Source: Pteria penguin (lineage: Eukaryota > Mollusca > Bivalvia > Pterioida > Pteriidae). Taken from it: 64,000 nt of DNA. The notes under the pieces are model-generated. The model did not search any database. It was not told the origin of the DNA and was given only the letters and a program-made list of their open reading frames with translations. Both the position numbers and the translations under genes were made by a program. How positions within the stretch are numbered: position 1 is the first letter of the stretch; every line of letters begins with the position of its first letter. Location: positions 54,561,739 to 54,625,738 of the forward strand of contig CM068584.1 of the NCBI GenBank assembly GCA_035048485.1. Direction: 5' to 3'. Below are positions 22,331 through 33,626 of this stretch, piece after piece.

Positions 22331-24090
22331 AATAAATGCTGTGTTCTGTTCTGTTTCCCAACATTTGTATTACGTATTACATGTACAAGTTGTTTTTTTC
22401 TGTCCCGTCATATATCTTCCATCAATCAACAAATCAAAAGCAGGTGGTGAAAACCCCTAGCATACCGCATCATCAGAAGACTCCGTCTAAATAATTAAAA
22501 TCCCATGTCCAGGGTCACTTTTTCATACAGAACTCTATTTTAAAGGCCAAGGTAAAAAAAACTATGTATGATAGGTCAGCGAGGTCATTCACACATTTGA
22601 AATGGGAAAAGTGCACTCCAAAACAATGGATCCCAGGTATTGTTGTTCTCCAAAATAATGAAATGTCCTGCACCTTACAAACTAAAGACGGTTCAATGTA
22701 TCTTAGAAATAGTATATCTTAATTCTCAGGATTATGTAACCCACTGTAACATCTGTTATAAATTAGCAGGTGGAATAGGCAGTTGTGTTTCATAGCAGAT
22801 GGAGGCTCTTACGAATACGGTGGACGATTGTTCCCCTACTGCGCAATGGAAAATATGCACAAAGCAGTAAGGACCACTTGACAAAGTAGGCATCACATCA
22901 TCTTCTACACGTACTGTGTTCGACAAAATCTTTGGCGATTCCCGTTCAGTGCATGCAATCGACTGGTACACTTTCGATGCGAGACGGCAAAAGCCATTTA
23001 CAGGCCGTCACTGACAACAAAATCACTAATGTTTCCAAAATACATTTTCTGGATTTAAAGCTGGCACTTTATGGCGAAGGGAACTACCGTCTGGCAAAAC
23101 CATACAGACATTTCAACGCTCCGGCTTCACTTTAAAAAAAATGATTAAATCATTGGTCGAGCTACTGAAAATTAAGCAACGTGCTGACGTCTCTATCGAA
23201 TTCTTAAAGTACCTACTGCGTGCCACCTAACGGCTTAACCAAAATATAAAACAGACATGGTCAAGGCTGGTGACATCGAGTGAATTTCGACCGTTTTTGC
23301 TGGATATGCGTTAAATAAGCCGAATGTGGATTTTATAGTTATATTTTACACATAATTTGTCATTTTAATGGTGAAATTATATGCATAGTTTTTTTTACAC
23401 CCAAGTATGCTACAGACCCCTCCTTCGCGGGTGAAACAAGCTGCCGTAATCGGCGATTGATGCATTAAAATTAACAGATCTTACAAAATTTGTCAGATGG
23501 TCAATTAACACAATTAATCAACACAAATGTTAAAAGGGTTAAAATATAAGAGATTTCCACTCAGGTGACTATTGCATTATTCAAATTATCTTAGCGGTAG
23601 CGAGTTAATGACGGAATTGTTAAAAAGTATGGTAGATGGAGCTCGGACAAGGCCATGGATGAAATTAAGGCCATTAGAGAAATTTTAAAGGAAAAAATCT
23701 TGGAATTTGAATTATGTCAGTCTTCAGCTTATCCTCTTTATCGTTGATATACCTGAGCGTTTCGCCTCCTAATCTAAAACATGAGTTTTTCATTCCTTAA
23801 ATGATGTACGTTTGAGTGAAACAAATTTTAACATAACATACCAATTGAAGAAAGTATGACAGCCATGTACATTGTATACAAACCAAACCGACACTTAAAG
23901 CAAGTACATATCATAGATCAGATGCTTGATCTGTCTGTCTAGTGTTGTCAGGACTGGATAGGTCACTAGGAAGTCAGCTATCACTGCACTTCTCGCGTAT
24001 AGCACAGAATTCTTCTGAACTCATTCAGTAATGACAGAAAATGAAAGGAAACCAGGTCATTTCATGTATTGTTAACACTACGAGATTGAA
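22331..24090. other. No supported gene
   Basis: Only short frames. 22756-23135 holds two opposing frames of about 70 codons without known motifs. Confidence 0.4.
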
Positions 24091-24091
24091 T

Positions 24092-24154
24092 TATTAACTT
24101 TCTTACTGACTTAAAATTTTGTCGCACAACATAACGCACCCTGAGGAATCAAAC
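24092..24154 (+). repeat. LTR 3' end plus primer-binding-site fragment
   Basis: ATTAACTTTCTTACTGACTT and TAACGCACCCTGAGGAATCA match, with a few changes, the LTR/leader junction of the minus-strand element at 51010-51648. Only about 60 bp is shared. No other part of that element is seen here. Confidence 0.6.
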
Positions 24155-24214
24155 TCAACCCCCCCTCCCCTCCTCCCCCCGTCATTCCCAACGTGAAGTA
24201 CTACCCTACAGACA

Positions 24215-24503
24215 CATTCTATACTAGAAGGTTACCTACTTTGACTTCTCCATATATAAATATGGAATTTACATGATTTAACTCTTTCTGCTGGGTATAT
24301 GTGACGGCTGTTACTAGCAAGCAGGAGATGCTCACTCTCCCAGGACATCTGATCTCACTCCATCATAGGGGTTCACATATGCTCTTCAAGTAGACATTTT
24401 TCGTTATTTTTCTACTTGGTTTTCATTTTAACTGATTTTGTATGTCTTCTGGTTTCATGATTTTCGGATTTATGACTTGGATTTATCCATCATTTTTGCA
24501 TTG
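24215..24503 (+). repeat. 3' UTR tail of RT retroelement, copy 2
   Basis: Second copy of the segment at 21034-21327, truncated at the 5' side with no coding part. It ends in GGATTTATCCATCATTTTTG. The 5' truncation fits target-primed reverse transcription. Confidence 0.85.
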
Positions 24504-25077
24504 AAAAGAAAAAGACCTCTAAAAGCTGATGACTTAAGATTAACTTCTCCTCCAACCCTGACACCTTCATAACCAAGACCAACAAGCGAGTTGATGCAGG
24601 AGAAACTGTCAATATCTGAGGAATTTTAAAGACAAACACAAATAATAAAATTAAAGGTCGAAAAGGTTATTTTTGGCGTATTTGTGTTGTTTGAAATTTG
24701 AAAGGTTTTTGTATGAAAAGTTTTTGTTAGAATATGACTCTTTCACTTTCGTTTATGCTTTTCCCGCTATTATGTTTGTTATTCAGCCACATTAATTTTT
24801 GTATTCATTTTTGCATCTTTATGCCTTGTCAGCTCACAATGTAAGTATACTTTGTTTTTCTTATTAACAGATATTTTGATACCATTTGTTTCTATGTGTG
24901 CATATTATCATTTTTGAGGTAAAATCTATGGAATGCTGTTTTTTTCGATGTAAACTATGAAAAGCCGTTTCAGTAAATTCTACCAATTTTGGTCATGTTT
25001 GTTTACTTCAATTTAAATGTATGGAAACCTGTTCCAGTCTTTATTGTACTTTTTGGTTATTTCCTTCTGGAACTTCC
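24504..25077. other. No gene seen
   Basis: T-rich non-coding sequence. Confidence 0.4.
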
Positions 25078-25255
25078 TTTATTGGAACGAACCAGCGGAT
25101 AGTCGAGCAGGACAGTCAGCGCATGCGCTGTCAACGGACCTTTTGTCAACGGACATATTCCGTTCGTGCTCTGGTAAGTCGATTAGTTCTTATTTTCTGT
25201 ATCGTATATTGATTTTCTTTACTGTAAATATATTGTCCTTCCTATATCCCAGTCA
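25078..25255 (+). repeat. 5' LTR of Gypsy element
   Basis: Starts near TTTATTGGAACGAACCAGCG and ends ATATCCCAGTCA. It aligns end to end with the 3' LTR with many substitutions and small indels, so insertion is old. It contains CATATTCCGTTCGTGCTCTG shared with the 3' copy. Confidence 0.88.
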
Positions 25256-25263
25256 CACTTGAC

Positions 25264-25276
25264 TGGCGACAAGGAT
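25264..25276 (+). promoter_or_regulatory. Putative primer binding site
   Basis: TGGCGACAAGGAT begins with TGG, the complement of a tRNA CCA end, a few bases after the 5' LTR. The priming tRNA was not identified. Confidence 0.5.
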
Positions 25277-25310
25277 AAAAATCTATAACGAATTATGTGT
25301 TTTCAAGTGG

Positions 25311-26540
25311 GTGAAGCAGAATGCCCTCGGTTTTCCCGCGGTTTTGGTCACGTGGGTGACCGCCGGCCTCGGGGAGAGAGTCAGGAGGGATATCCTGGCT
25401 TGCTACCCAGGGTCCGTCGGGCCATCAACCCTTGAATCGACAGTTATTGGATTGGAATCCGCAGTAGGGGATTTGAGAAAAGAAATGCAGGACTTTTTCA
25501 ATGGGGATACAGATCTACTCGTTGAATCCCTTAAAGGGCTGCAGGACAGATTGGCCTCTGGCGGTTCCGGTCCCTAGCGGGCGGAAAATCGGTGGCAGTG
25601 AGGTACGCGGTACCCGGGGGACGGGTGGGCCACGTTATCCCAACCCGTCTCCCTAAGCGAGGGGACAGGGAACTAGGAACATACTGGCCAACATAAAGCA
25701 CCTGAAGTATAGCGGAAAAGGAAAATGGGGTCCATTTTTTCTCTAAATTTCAAACCATAGCAGATTATCAGGTGTGGTCAGAGGATGACAGGTCCTTTGC
25801 TTTGGGTCTAGTGTTAGAGGTGACAGCCTTAGGAAGCGAGAGGGTACTCTTACCTTTACTCAAGCGACTTACAGTTTGGGGGAACATTTTGGGCAAGTGG
25901 CGCTTCGCCCTACAGCTAATCTGTTTAATTCTATGGTCCAAGCCTCAAATGAATCTTTAGAACAGTGGGGGATAGAGTAATGGACATGGCACAACAGGCC
26001 ATGGGTAGTTCGACATCACATGAAGTGATGCAAGGACAGATGGTGACACGTTTCGCATTGGGGTGTTTAGATTGGGATGCAGGTCAGCACCTCATCAACC
26101 ACCCTCCTCAAACCGTTGAGGGGGCCATTAAAGTGGTTAAAACATTTAAAATGAGCACAATGGCTAGAAATGCAGTAAGACAGGTAGCCCAGGTAGGCGA
26201 TCGCTCGCCGAATAGAGACGCACGAGATAAGCCAGTCTATGGGACTTCTAGAGACCTTGCTCTAGAAGACTTGGTGTCCCTTGTTAGGGATCTCCACGCC
26301 AAGTTGAAGCCAAAGGATGGCTCTTTCGTCAGTGGGGAACGTAATAGGACCCCAACGCGTGGGGTCTCCCAACCTTCAGGGGGACGGAACCAAAGCCCTG
26401 GGGGCCGGGCTCCGACGACAGGTCACCGAGGGTGCTACGGACCAGAGACAGCCGTAGTGGCAATTCCTTAGTTTGTTATAACTGCCAGCCTGAGGGGCAC
26501 ATAAGTCGGGAGTGTCCGGAAAAAATGGGGGCACTCCCCA
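25311..26540 (+). pseudogene. Gypsy Gag with zinc knuckle, broken
   Basis: The structural protein that forms the particle. The N-terminal part (25311-25577) is open, then the frame shifts repeatedly through 25600-25960. From 25974 a frame resumes with MDMAQQAMGSS and a low-complexity Arg/Gly/Pro-rich linker. After another break near 26470, the nucleocapsid zinc knuckle CYNCQPEGHISREC (C-X2-C-X4-H-X4-C) is intact. Protease follows about 150 bases downstream. Confidence 0.75.
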
Positions 26541-26552
26541 TTTCCGTATCCA

Positions 26553-27121
26553 ATGGGTGATGGTTCAGTGACTGGTTCTAGGAGTCGCACTCCCTCCCCT
26601 GGGAGAGGACAGCGGGTGCGTTTTGGCGAAGGCGAGCGTAGTCTCCGCACCATGCTTAAGGCAGCAGGTGTGGGAGGCACTGATAGAGCCTGGACAGTGC
26701 CTATCCAGGTAAATGGGACCTATGTGAATGCGATAATAGATACTGCAGCAGAGGTGACACTATTATCCAACAGAGTGTGAAAGAGCCTGACCCCAGGCCA
26801 AGGGTGAATGGCAGTGTGTGCTTTCAAACAGCCAATGCAGGCCAAATGACTGCTGAATCAGTGGAACCTGTGACCCTTGGGTTGGGTGAGTTCGAAACAA
26901 ATTTCACTGTTTTTAAGGGCGATTTATTGGATGACATGTTACTGGGCATAGATTTCCTCTCGAAGACAGGTGCTACAGTCGATTGTGGTGCGGGTATCCT
27001 CAAGTTACGGGGAATAGACATTCCCTTGTGCGCTTCAGCTAGGGTATCCGCAGTGCAACGCACCGTGTTACCGCCGAACTCTGTTAAATTTGTACCATGC
27101 GAATTATTTGCAATGCCATAG
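26553..27121 (+). pseudogene. Gypsy aspartic protease, broken
   Basis: Retroviral-type protease that would cleave the polyprotein. The active-site strand reads NAIIDTAAEVTLLS (DTA in place of the usual DTG/DSG), and the second half carries DDMLLGIDFLSKTG, the usual helix and strand near the C-terminus. A stop at 26778-26780 splits the domain. Confidence 0.75.
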
Positions 27122-27325
27122 TTTTTGGTGGAGCCGGTGGACTCTTTACCCCAGGGCTCCATCATGCCCAGGACAGCTCATGCACCAGGTAAGACAGATA
27201 GGGTGTGTGTACTTAATGTCAGATCACCACCTTATATTGAAGAAGGGAGATAAGGTTGGTAATGCATATGCTTGAACAGGGCTTAGCCCTATTAGACATG
27301 TCACAAAGACGGAACTTAAACACTT

Positions 27326-28250
27326 GTGAAAAGGCTGAAGGTCTCCGCACCTTCAGAGGTGAGGGAGGAAGCGGTGAATTTAGTAATTGAATACGCTGAT
27401 GTTTTCGCTTCCCATGATTTTGATTTGGGGAATTTCAATGCAACTGAGCACCGGATTGACGCCGGTGAATCACCACCTGTGAAAAGTCTGTTTAGACTCC
27501 TGCTGGATTCGAACACGAGGAGGAAGCCCATTCAAACAAAGTGTTAGACAATGGGATTATCCAACCCTCAAACACGGAGTTGGCTTCAGTCCCTGTTTTG
27601 GTCCGTAAAAAGATGTTTCCCTGAGGTGGTGTATAGACTATCGAAAACTTAATGGGGTAACCAGGAAGGATGTTTACCCCCTTCCACTAATAGAGGAGTG
27701 TATGGACGCCCTATCAGAAAATGTTTGGTTTTCTAAGTTCGATGCTAACCAACCTAATTGGCAGGATAAGGTGGCCCCTGAAGACCGCAAAAAGACAGCC
27801 TTCATTACTAAATATGGGCTGTTAATCGCACGAGTTTTGAGCTCTGTAACGCTCCAGCCACTTTTGCCCGGACCATGGGCAATGTGCTAAAGGGTCTAAA
27901 TTGGCGCATCGTTCTGTCCTTTTTAGACGATATGGTCGTACTGGGTAGGTCTGCGCCGGAGCATGTGGAGAACCTCCATGCGGTATTAGATCGTTTCCGG
28001 GAGCATGGGCTCAAACTCAAGCCCAAGAAATGCGATATTTTTGTGCCCGAAGTAGAGTTTTTGGGTATGACACTGAATGCCCAGGAAGTTCACTTTGGGG
28101 ACCAGTATATAAAGTCAGTAAGGGATTGGAAGGTTCCAACCAATTCTAAAGAGGTCGAACGCTTCTTAGGTTTCGCCAATTACCACCATTTATTCATTAA
28201 GGACTTTGCCCAGATGGCAGGCAAGGCCCCTTGTACGAGTTAACCGGAGA
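27326..28250 (+). pseudogene. Gypsy reverse transcriptase, broken
   Basis: Fragments in different frames keep family order: ATEHRIDAGESPPV, then WFSKFDANQPNWQ (first catalytic region), TAFITKYGL, the catalytic box LSFLDDMVVLG at about 27914-27946, then GLKLKPKKCDIF and EVERFLGFANYHH. The YxDD box is FLDD here. Frameshifts at about 27540, 27620 and 27860 break it. Confidence 0.85.
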
Positions 28251-28680
28251 TCCACATCAGCAAGCCTTTGATGATCTGATACAAGCACTTATTTTCCCAC
28301 CCATGTTGGCTTTCCCAGATACGGGACATTTTTATTTGGATTGTGATTATAGTGGTTATGCCGTAGGTGGGCAGCTCAGTCAGGTGCAAGAGGGTCATGA
28401 GAGGACCATTGGGTATAGCAGTGCGGTGCTGCAGCCTGCTCAGCGCCTTTATTGCACAACGAGAAAGGAGCCATTAGCAGTATTATTTACTAGGACTTTC
28501 AGGCACTATTTGCTTGGACGCCAATTCACGGTCCGGACAGACCATAAGTCTGGGTCTGGTTGATGCGTTTTAAATGTTCTGAAGGCCAGCTGGCTCGGTG
28601 GCAAGAGGAGCTGAGCCAATATGACATGATAATAGAACATAGACCCGGGAAAAAAACATCTGAATGCAGATGCTCTATCA
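28231..28680 (+). pseudogene. Gypsy RNase H, broken
   Basis: Connection and RNase H domain: FYLDCDYSGYAVGGQLSQ, TIGYSSAVLQPAQRLYCTT, RKEPLAVLF and FTVRTDHKS. The expected HxxGxxxxADALSR end follows only after a frameshift (LNADALSRE-like, about 28660-28690). Confidence 0.8.
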
Positions 28681-29863
28681 AGAGAGGCTAACTTGGTTTG
28701 CTCAGTTTCTTGCCCAGCTTCACTGCTATGTGGGGGTTGCACATATTGCCAGCGGGCATCAGCACGCTGGGCCGATTTCAATTCGGCAGTTGATGTCATA
28801 CCACTCACCAACTTATTTGGTTCAGGGGAGAACACTAGGGACACTGAATCTTCATCTGAAAAAGGTTATTGTCTCCCCAAATAAACCCTGCGTGGCTGTG
28901 GTGACTCGTAGTGGTGCTGAGACAGCATCTACCCCCAGGTCGGACTCTTGGGGAGATTCCCCAACAGGTATAGGTACCACAGGGATTACCCTTACTGATT
29001 TTGACCTTTACGAGTTTGCAAAGGCCCAATCTGAGGATGCAAATTTTAGGTTTCTCAGACGGTATTTGGAAGATAACATAGATCCCCGTCAAGATGAATT
29101 ATCCTTGGCTTCCCCCGAGGCTAAATGTTACTATGGTGAAAGGCAAATGTTTCGTCTGGATGACCAGGGGGTCATATGGCGATTGCAAGCGGAGGAGGGA
29201 GGTCAAGAAAGGCCTCTTTTACCACAGTCTGAGAGGAATGAAATTTTGCGTCTGTGCCATGACATTCCAGCTTCTGGGCACAAGGGGGTGCAGCGCACGA
29301 AGGCACGTGAAAGCACTCATTTTTATTGGAGGCGTCTTAAAGATAGCATCCGGGAATATGTGCTTTCATGCAGGGTCTGAAGTTTGAATAAGAAGGGGAA
29401 TAACCCGAGCAGAACACCCATGAAAACCTATCAGGCTGGGGCCCCTATGGAGCGGGTACACCTGGATTTCCTTGGGCCCCTCCCAGTTACTGCTAAGGGT
29501 AATGAATATGTGTTGGTAATGGCGGATCAGTTCACCAAGTGGATGGAAGTAGTACCTTTACCTTCACAGTCCGCAGAGGTGACTGCCAAGGCAGCCATTG
29601 ATGGATTTTTGCTCGTTTTGGGTACCCATGCGAGGTGTTTACTGATCAGGGCAGAAATTTTGAGAGTGAGCCATTTAGAAACTGCGCTCTGCTGGGAATT
29701 CACAAAGCTAGGACCACACCATATCGACCCTCGGGTAATGGGCAAATGGAGAGATACAATCGCATTCTTATGGATGCGTTCCGGTGCTATGTGGATGATT
29801 GGGTCCTCTAGCCAGGGCTTTGAGAGCGTCAGTGAACCGGGTAACTGGGTTTACGACAAATAA
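28664..29863 (+). pseudogene. Gypsy integrase, broken
   Basis: The enzyme that would insert the cDNA. The N-terminal zinc region CHDIPASGHKGVQRTK and FYWRRLKDSIREYVLSC lies at 29250-29380. The second Cys of the HHCC pair is a TGA. The core begins at about 29450 with VHLDFLGPLPVTAKGNEYVL (first Asp). The second Asp (FTDQGRNFES) and the Glu (GQMERYNRIL) are present only in a shifted frame at about 29640-29770. All catalytic codons survive, but the frame does not. Confidence 0.85.
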
Positions 29864-30117
29864 GCTCATGTTGGGTAGAGAAGTCAACATTCCAGCCTCT
29901 ATTTTATATGGAACTAAACCTTCTGCCAGCTCGGAGGGCGTTGAGGGAAATACTCAAGATGAGTATGTAGTGAAGTTGTTAGTGAAAAAGGCTGAATTTC
30001 ATGATTTGGCCAGAGACCATTTAGACCTAGCGGAGAAGGTAATGAGATGGGATTACGATGTTCGGACCAAGGTATCCCATTTTCAGTCTTCTCTTCTTGG
30101 ACTCCTATGGTTTCTAA
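29799..30117 (+). pseudogene. Gypsy integrase C-terminal region
   Basis: After the catalytic core, the frame reads ASVNRVTGFTTNKLMLGREV and NIPASILYG, the usual stretch after integrase (GFTPYRLMFGRE-like). It then has AEFHDLARDHL. The protein ends after a frame break near 30080. The usual GPR/K end is not seen. Confidence 0.7.
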
Positions 30118-30582
30118 GCTAGTGTTCATTATCTTTTTATCATTATCTTATGGTACCATGCCCTGGCTGGGGTGTGTGTTGATTATGGTCAGCCGGTAAT
30201 CCTTCAAGGATTTTGGCGGTCGCCCACCACAGTGGCATCGTGGCTTAGATGCCCTTTTAGAGTATACTTCAGTGTCAATGGATCAGTGGTGGAGTTCACC
30301 CAGACGGAGCAGGAGGAGCTGTGCCAGATTCCTAGACTCTTGGTGGAGTCGTGCTCCCTTTCGTTCCCTGTTAGGGTTCCTTTCCCCATGACCCCCTCCC
30401 CCCTGTTTTTACGGGATGTCATCCGGGAAGTAGCCAAGGTCACGGACCGTTCATTTACGGTCTGCCGGGCCACTTTCTTGAATGGCCTAGCAGCCTTCAA
30501 ATCCATCCTAGGCGGAGAGTGGGTCTGTCCTCCCAGTAAAAAACAAAAGGGGGGGGGGGTAGTAGTTTGTTGTATATGTTAG
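30118..30582 (+). CDS. Additional open reading frame between integrase and 3' LTR
   Basis: An uninterrupted frame of about 155 codons lies between the integrase C-terminus and the 3' LTR, while everything else in the element is broken. It includes VDYGQPVILQGFWRSPTTV, EFTQTEQEELCQIP, FLRDVIREVAKV and a terminal SKKQKGGG. There is no in-frame ATG at the beginning. Some Gypsy elements carry a small Cys-containing or gene of unknown role here. No family is recognised, and the long frame could be chance in G+C-rich sequence. Confidence 0.35.
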   Translation, partial: ASVHYLFIIILWYHALAGVCVDYGQPVILQGFWRSPTTVASWLRCPFRVYFSVNGSVVEFTQTEQEELCQIPRLLVESCSLSFPVRVPFPMTPSPLFLRDVIREVAKVTDRSFTVCRATFLNGLAAFKSILGGEWVCPPSKKQKGGGVVVCCIC

Positions 30583-30711
30583 ACATTGCCCCATTGGGAT
30601 TTTGTTTTGTTTTGTTGGGCCCATTTGTTAGGGAATTTTTACTTGTTGGCCCGTTGGCCTTTATTATAAAAGTTTAGTAGTCACAAAAAGGGACCCTAAG
30701 CCCGCCCAAAT

Positions 30712-30725
30712 AAAAGGGGGAAGGA
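30712..30725 (+). promoter_or_regulatory. Polypurine tract of Gypsy element
   Basis: AAAAGGGGGAAGGA directly abuts TGTAGTGG, the first bases of the 3' LTR, as needed for plus-strand priming. Confidence 0.9.
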
Positions 30726-30899
30726 TGTAGTGGAACGAACCAGCGAAGAGTCGAACAGGACAGTCGGCGCATGGGCTCCAGGATCTGTTTGTCCACGGAC
30801 ATATTCCGCTCGTGCTCTGGTAAGTCGATTAGTTCTTCTTACTCTCTGTATCGTATATCGATTTCTTTACTATAAATATATTGTCTTATATCCCGGTCA
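30726..30899 (+). repeat. 3' LTR of Gypsy element
   Basis: Begins TGTAGTGGAACGAACC and ends TATATCCCGGTCA. Same length and order as the 5' LTR. Confidence 0.9.
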
Positions 30900-32306
30900 T
30901 TGTTTTTTTTCAGTTTTTGACATTGTTTTACAAGTAGTACATTACTCCTTTGTTCTTTGGTAGCTTTTTACCACACGTATGGTGTATAGCACATGTGTTC
31001 AACTTTATGGACATCCCATATTAATTTGCGAATAAACCGTGGAACCGTCATATTGTTGTTCAGGTTATCTGTCTACCCCAGACAGTATAGCGGGAAAATT
31101 TCAAATTTGCACGGAAGTAATACCTCTATACTACTAACGGAGTTCCAAAGGAACGCGAAATATTCGTATTGAGGCTTACTCTTTGTGAGGATTAGAGTTA
31201 TAACTCCCATCCCCCTTCATTTCCTTTTACTGTCATACAAGTAGTGAATAATTAATCCATGTTTAGGCGAAGAAGAGAATCGCTTTATAATTATTCAACG
31301 ATTTCGTCATAATAGGAAGTTTAAACACAGCATTCCGCAGCTATCGTGGTGTAGTATAGAAGCTTATTTCAATCTCTCTTGGTACGAGTGGCATAACAGG
31401 TTATACCATAGGTCAGAATCAGCCAAAATACAAGAAAAGAACAGGATTGTTCGTGTCCTTTTCCAGTTCTAATCTATAACGGTACTTGTAGCGTCTTTGT
31501 TGAATTTAAATAGCATAAGCAAATGATCTCGGCACTATATATCGAAGACAGGACACATCCTTTAACGTAAAATACCTTTCTAACTATAGAGAGGTTCCTT
31601 TTGGGAATACAGTAATATAAATATTATCCCCGCGTGTTGTAGATAAAGTAAATACATAAATAAAGCTCCTTCTAGTGATACAAACTTTTAATAGTCTTAA
31701 TTAATACGATTTATGCACTAACAGTATAAATTTAGCATTGTTGATATAAGTGTATAACATTTTCCTTACATTCCATTAGTAGCCTCTGACCTCAGCAACT
31801 AGCGACATCTGAATGTATTTGCAATAGCCCAATTACAGTCAATAATAGCAAGGTAATGCACCTACACTTCCACGTAGTCGTCTTTCAGACGTCTGACACA
31901 AGCTTTAAAGGAAATACGAATAGCAAGAAAGGGGGGGGGGGGGGGTGAGAGTTCACGATCCTATTATTAACTATTAGAGGGGTAACTGTCGAGGTATAAC
32001 CTGACACCTATCAGGGGAGCTCCTTCATTGGGGCATTTGAGCTCTCATTTACCATTGAAATCAAATGTGTTTTGACCAGAACGTTCTGTGCTGTGATACA
32101 TACCTTAAATTTAAGGTAAGTTTAAGTTTATATTGACAAAGTATTACAATCCATTCATGAGAGTAAAATGTTGAATCGAGGTTGTTTATTGAAAAAGGAG
32201 AGGGGATCTCGTACACAAATGACGGCAAGAATCACCACAGGCATAGAAAAAAAAAAAATGTACTTTGAATGTTATCTTTGTGATTGCCTTTTCTTTTGGC
32301 GATTTA
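30900..32306. other. No gene seen
   Basis: AT-rich sequence with a 14-base G run at about 31931 and no supported coding region. Confidence 0.4.
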
Positions 32307-32573
32307 AGCCAGCGTGGCCTATTGGTATGGCGCTGGACTCTTGATCATGAGACCGGGGTTCGAGTCCTGCTCTGGTCATGCCGGTGTTGTCTTTCGGATG
32401 AGACAGTAAAAACCGAGGCCCCGTGTCGGGGTATGCATGGCACGTTAAAGATTCCTTACTACTTCGGGTGGGTCCGTCGCCAAGGTCACAATTTGTATGC
32501 CCCGCATCAGGCAGATACCGTCAGTATTTACATGAAATATTCGTGGTGTGACGTTAAACAAAAATCAATCAAT
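32307..32573 (+). repeat. tRNA-derived SINE, family B
   Basis: Plus-strand copy: AGCCAGCGTGGCCTATTGG head, B box GGGTTCGAGTCC, body with TTCGGATGAGACAGTAAAAA, and tail CATGAAATATTCGTGGTGTG then ACGTTAAACAAAAATCAATC. Target duplication is not clear. Confidence 0.92.
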
Positions 32574-33522
32574 CATTTGTCGAGTCTGATGTTAGTATGA
32601 AGTATCCTCTTCGCATCTGCCGGTGCTAATTGGTCACGTTACCGTTTTCTTCGTCTGTCCCAGGTTTTATTTTCCTCGTTGGCTCATCTGTTTTAGACTG
32701 CTTGTGTTTTAATAACTTCGATGAGATTTCCTCCACCGACAGAGTATCAAGTCTTTAGCCTTTTTTAAAAAGTGTTTTAAATTTTCAAAATAGTCATTCT
32801 CTATGATTATAGTTTATCTCTATATCGTACATGACGTCCCCTCTTGTAACACACATACTTTTTGTAGCGGTATTCATGTCGCTTTACATGCGTGTGTATA
32901 AAAACAATCCCGGTTAGGTACATATAGCTTCTTTTTGGGGAAGATCCGCAATGTTGCGTTATCAACAGGTATATTTAGCGAGCCAGATAAGGTTTAGTCG
33001 TGGCTATCCGCCCCACACTCGGTTCACACATATTTCCCTTGACGAGGTCTTTCTCATCTTTGTTTGAGGTAATGTTTTCAAATGAAGGACTCGTATACGC
33101 TTCATATTTGTTTCTCCATACAAATTTAATGTCTAAAACATATCTTTATCTTCCATTAAGCGTCACTGATTATTATCCCAAGTCTTTACAGATTTTCTCT
33201 CCTTTGAAAGTGTTTAATGCAAAAAAAAACATAGTTAAAGGTTTTACTTAGCTGTTCTCAGAATGTGATTGCACAAAATGGCTATCGTCCCCCGTCTTTC
33301 GCAAAAGCATGGGGACGATAAATCTCATTAGTCTGTCACAAAAACATTAACCTTGGTCATAATTTTTTAACCGTAAGACGCAGGGCCTTCATATTTGGCA
33401 TGTGTTTCCCTAATTGCAATGCCTTCGCGTTGGTACCAGAATTTTTTTTTATCATGTGACCTTTGACCTACTTCAATGTAACTTTTTAACCATAACACGT
33501 TATGCCTTCATATTCGTCATGA
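32574..33522. other. No gene; degenerate dispersed repeat at 33340-33520
   Basis: Two similar units (TTTTTAACCGTAAGACGC...CTTCATATTTGGCATG and CTTTTTAACCATAACACG...CTTCATATTCGTCATG) lie at 33364-33404 and 33480-33522. The rest is AT-rich. Confidence 0.5.
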
Positions 33523-33605
33523 AACCGGCGTGGCGTAGTGGTATCGCGCTGGACTCCTGCCGTCACCATATACGGGAAATATTCGTGGTGTGACCTAAAA
33601 CAACA
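33523..33605 (+). repeat. Family B SINE with central deletion
   Basis: The head GAAACCGGCGTGGCGTAGTG continues to GGACTCCTG and then jumps to the tail CCGTCACCATATACGGGAAA, ATATTCGTGGTGTG. The B box and about 180 bp of body are gone. Confidence 0.85.
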
Positions 33606-33626
33606 AAACCAAACACTATATATGAT

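Larger units (their letters stand above)
25078..30899 (+). mobile_element. Ty3/Gypsy LTR retrotransposon, complete but decayed
   Basis: Two direct LTRs of about 178 and 174 bp flank gag, protease, RT, RNase H, integrase and an extra 3' ORF. A primer-binding-site-like TGGCGACAAGGAT lies just after the 5' LTR, and the polypurine tract AAAAGGGGGAAGGA directly precedes the 3' LTR. Order PR-RT-RH-IN is that of Ty3/Gypsy. Short LTRs are usual in Mag-type lineages, but the lineage is not proven. The interior is visibly richer in G+C than its surroundings. Many frameshifts and stops show it is inactive. No clear target duplication is left. Confidence 0.92.

Noticed and set aside
31350..31420. Possible end of a further repeat (CTCTCTTGGTACGAGTGGCA)
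   Set aside because: It seemed familiar from mollusc sequences, but no second copy or boundary is found in the window.
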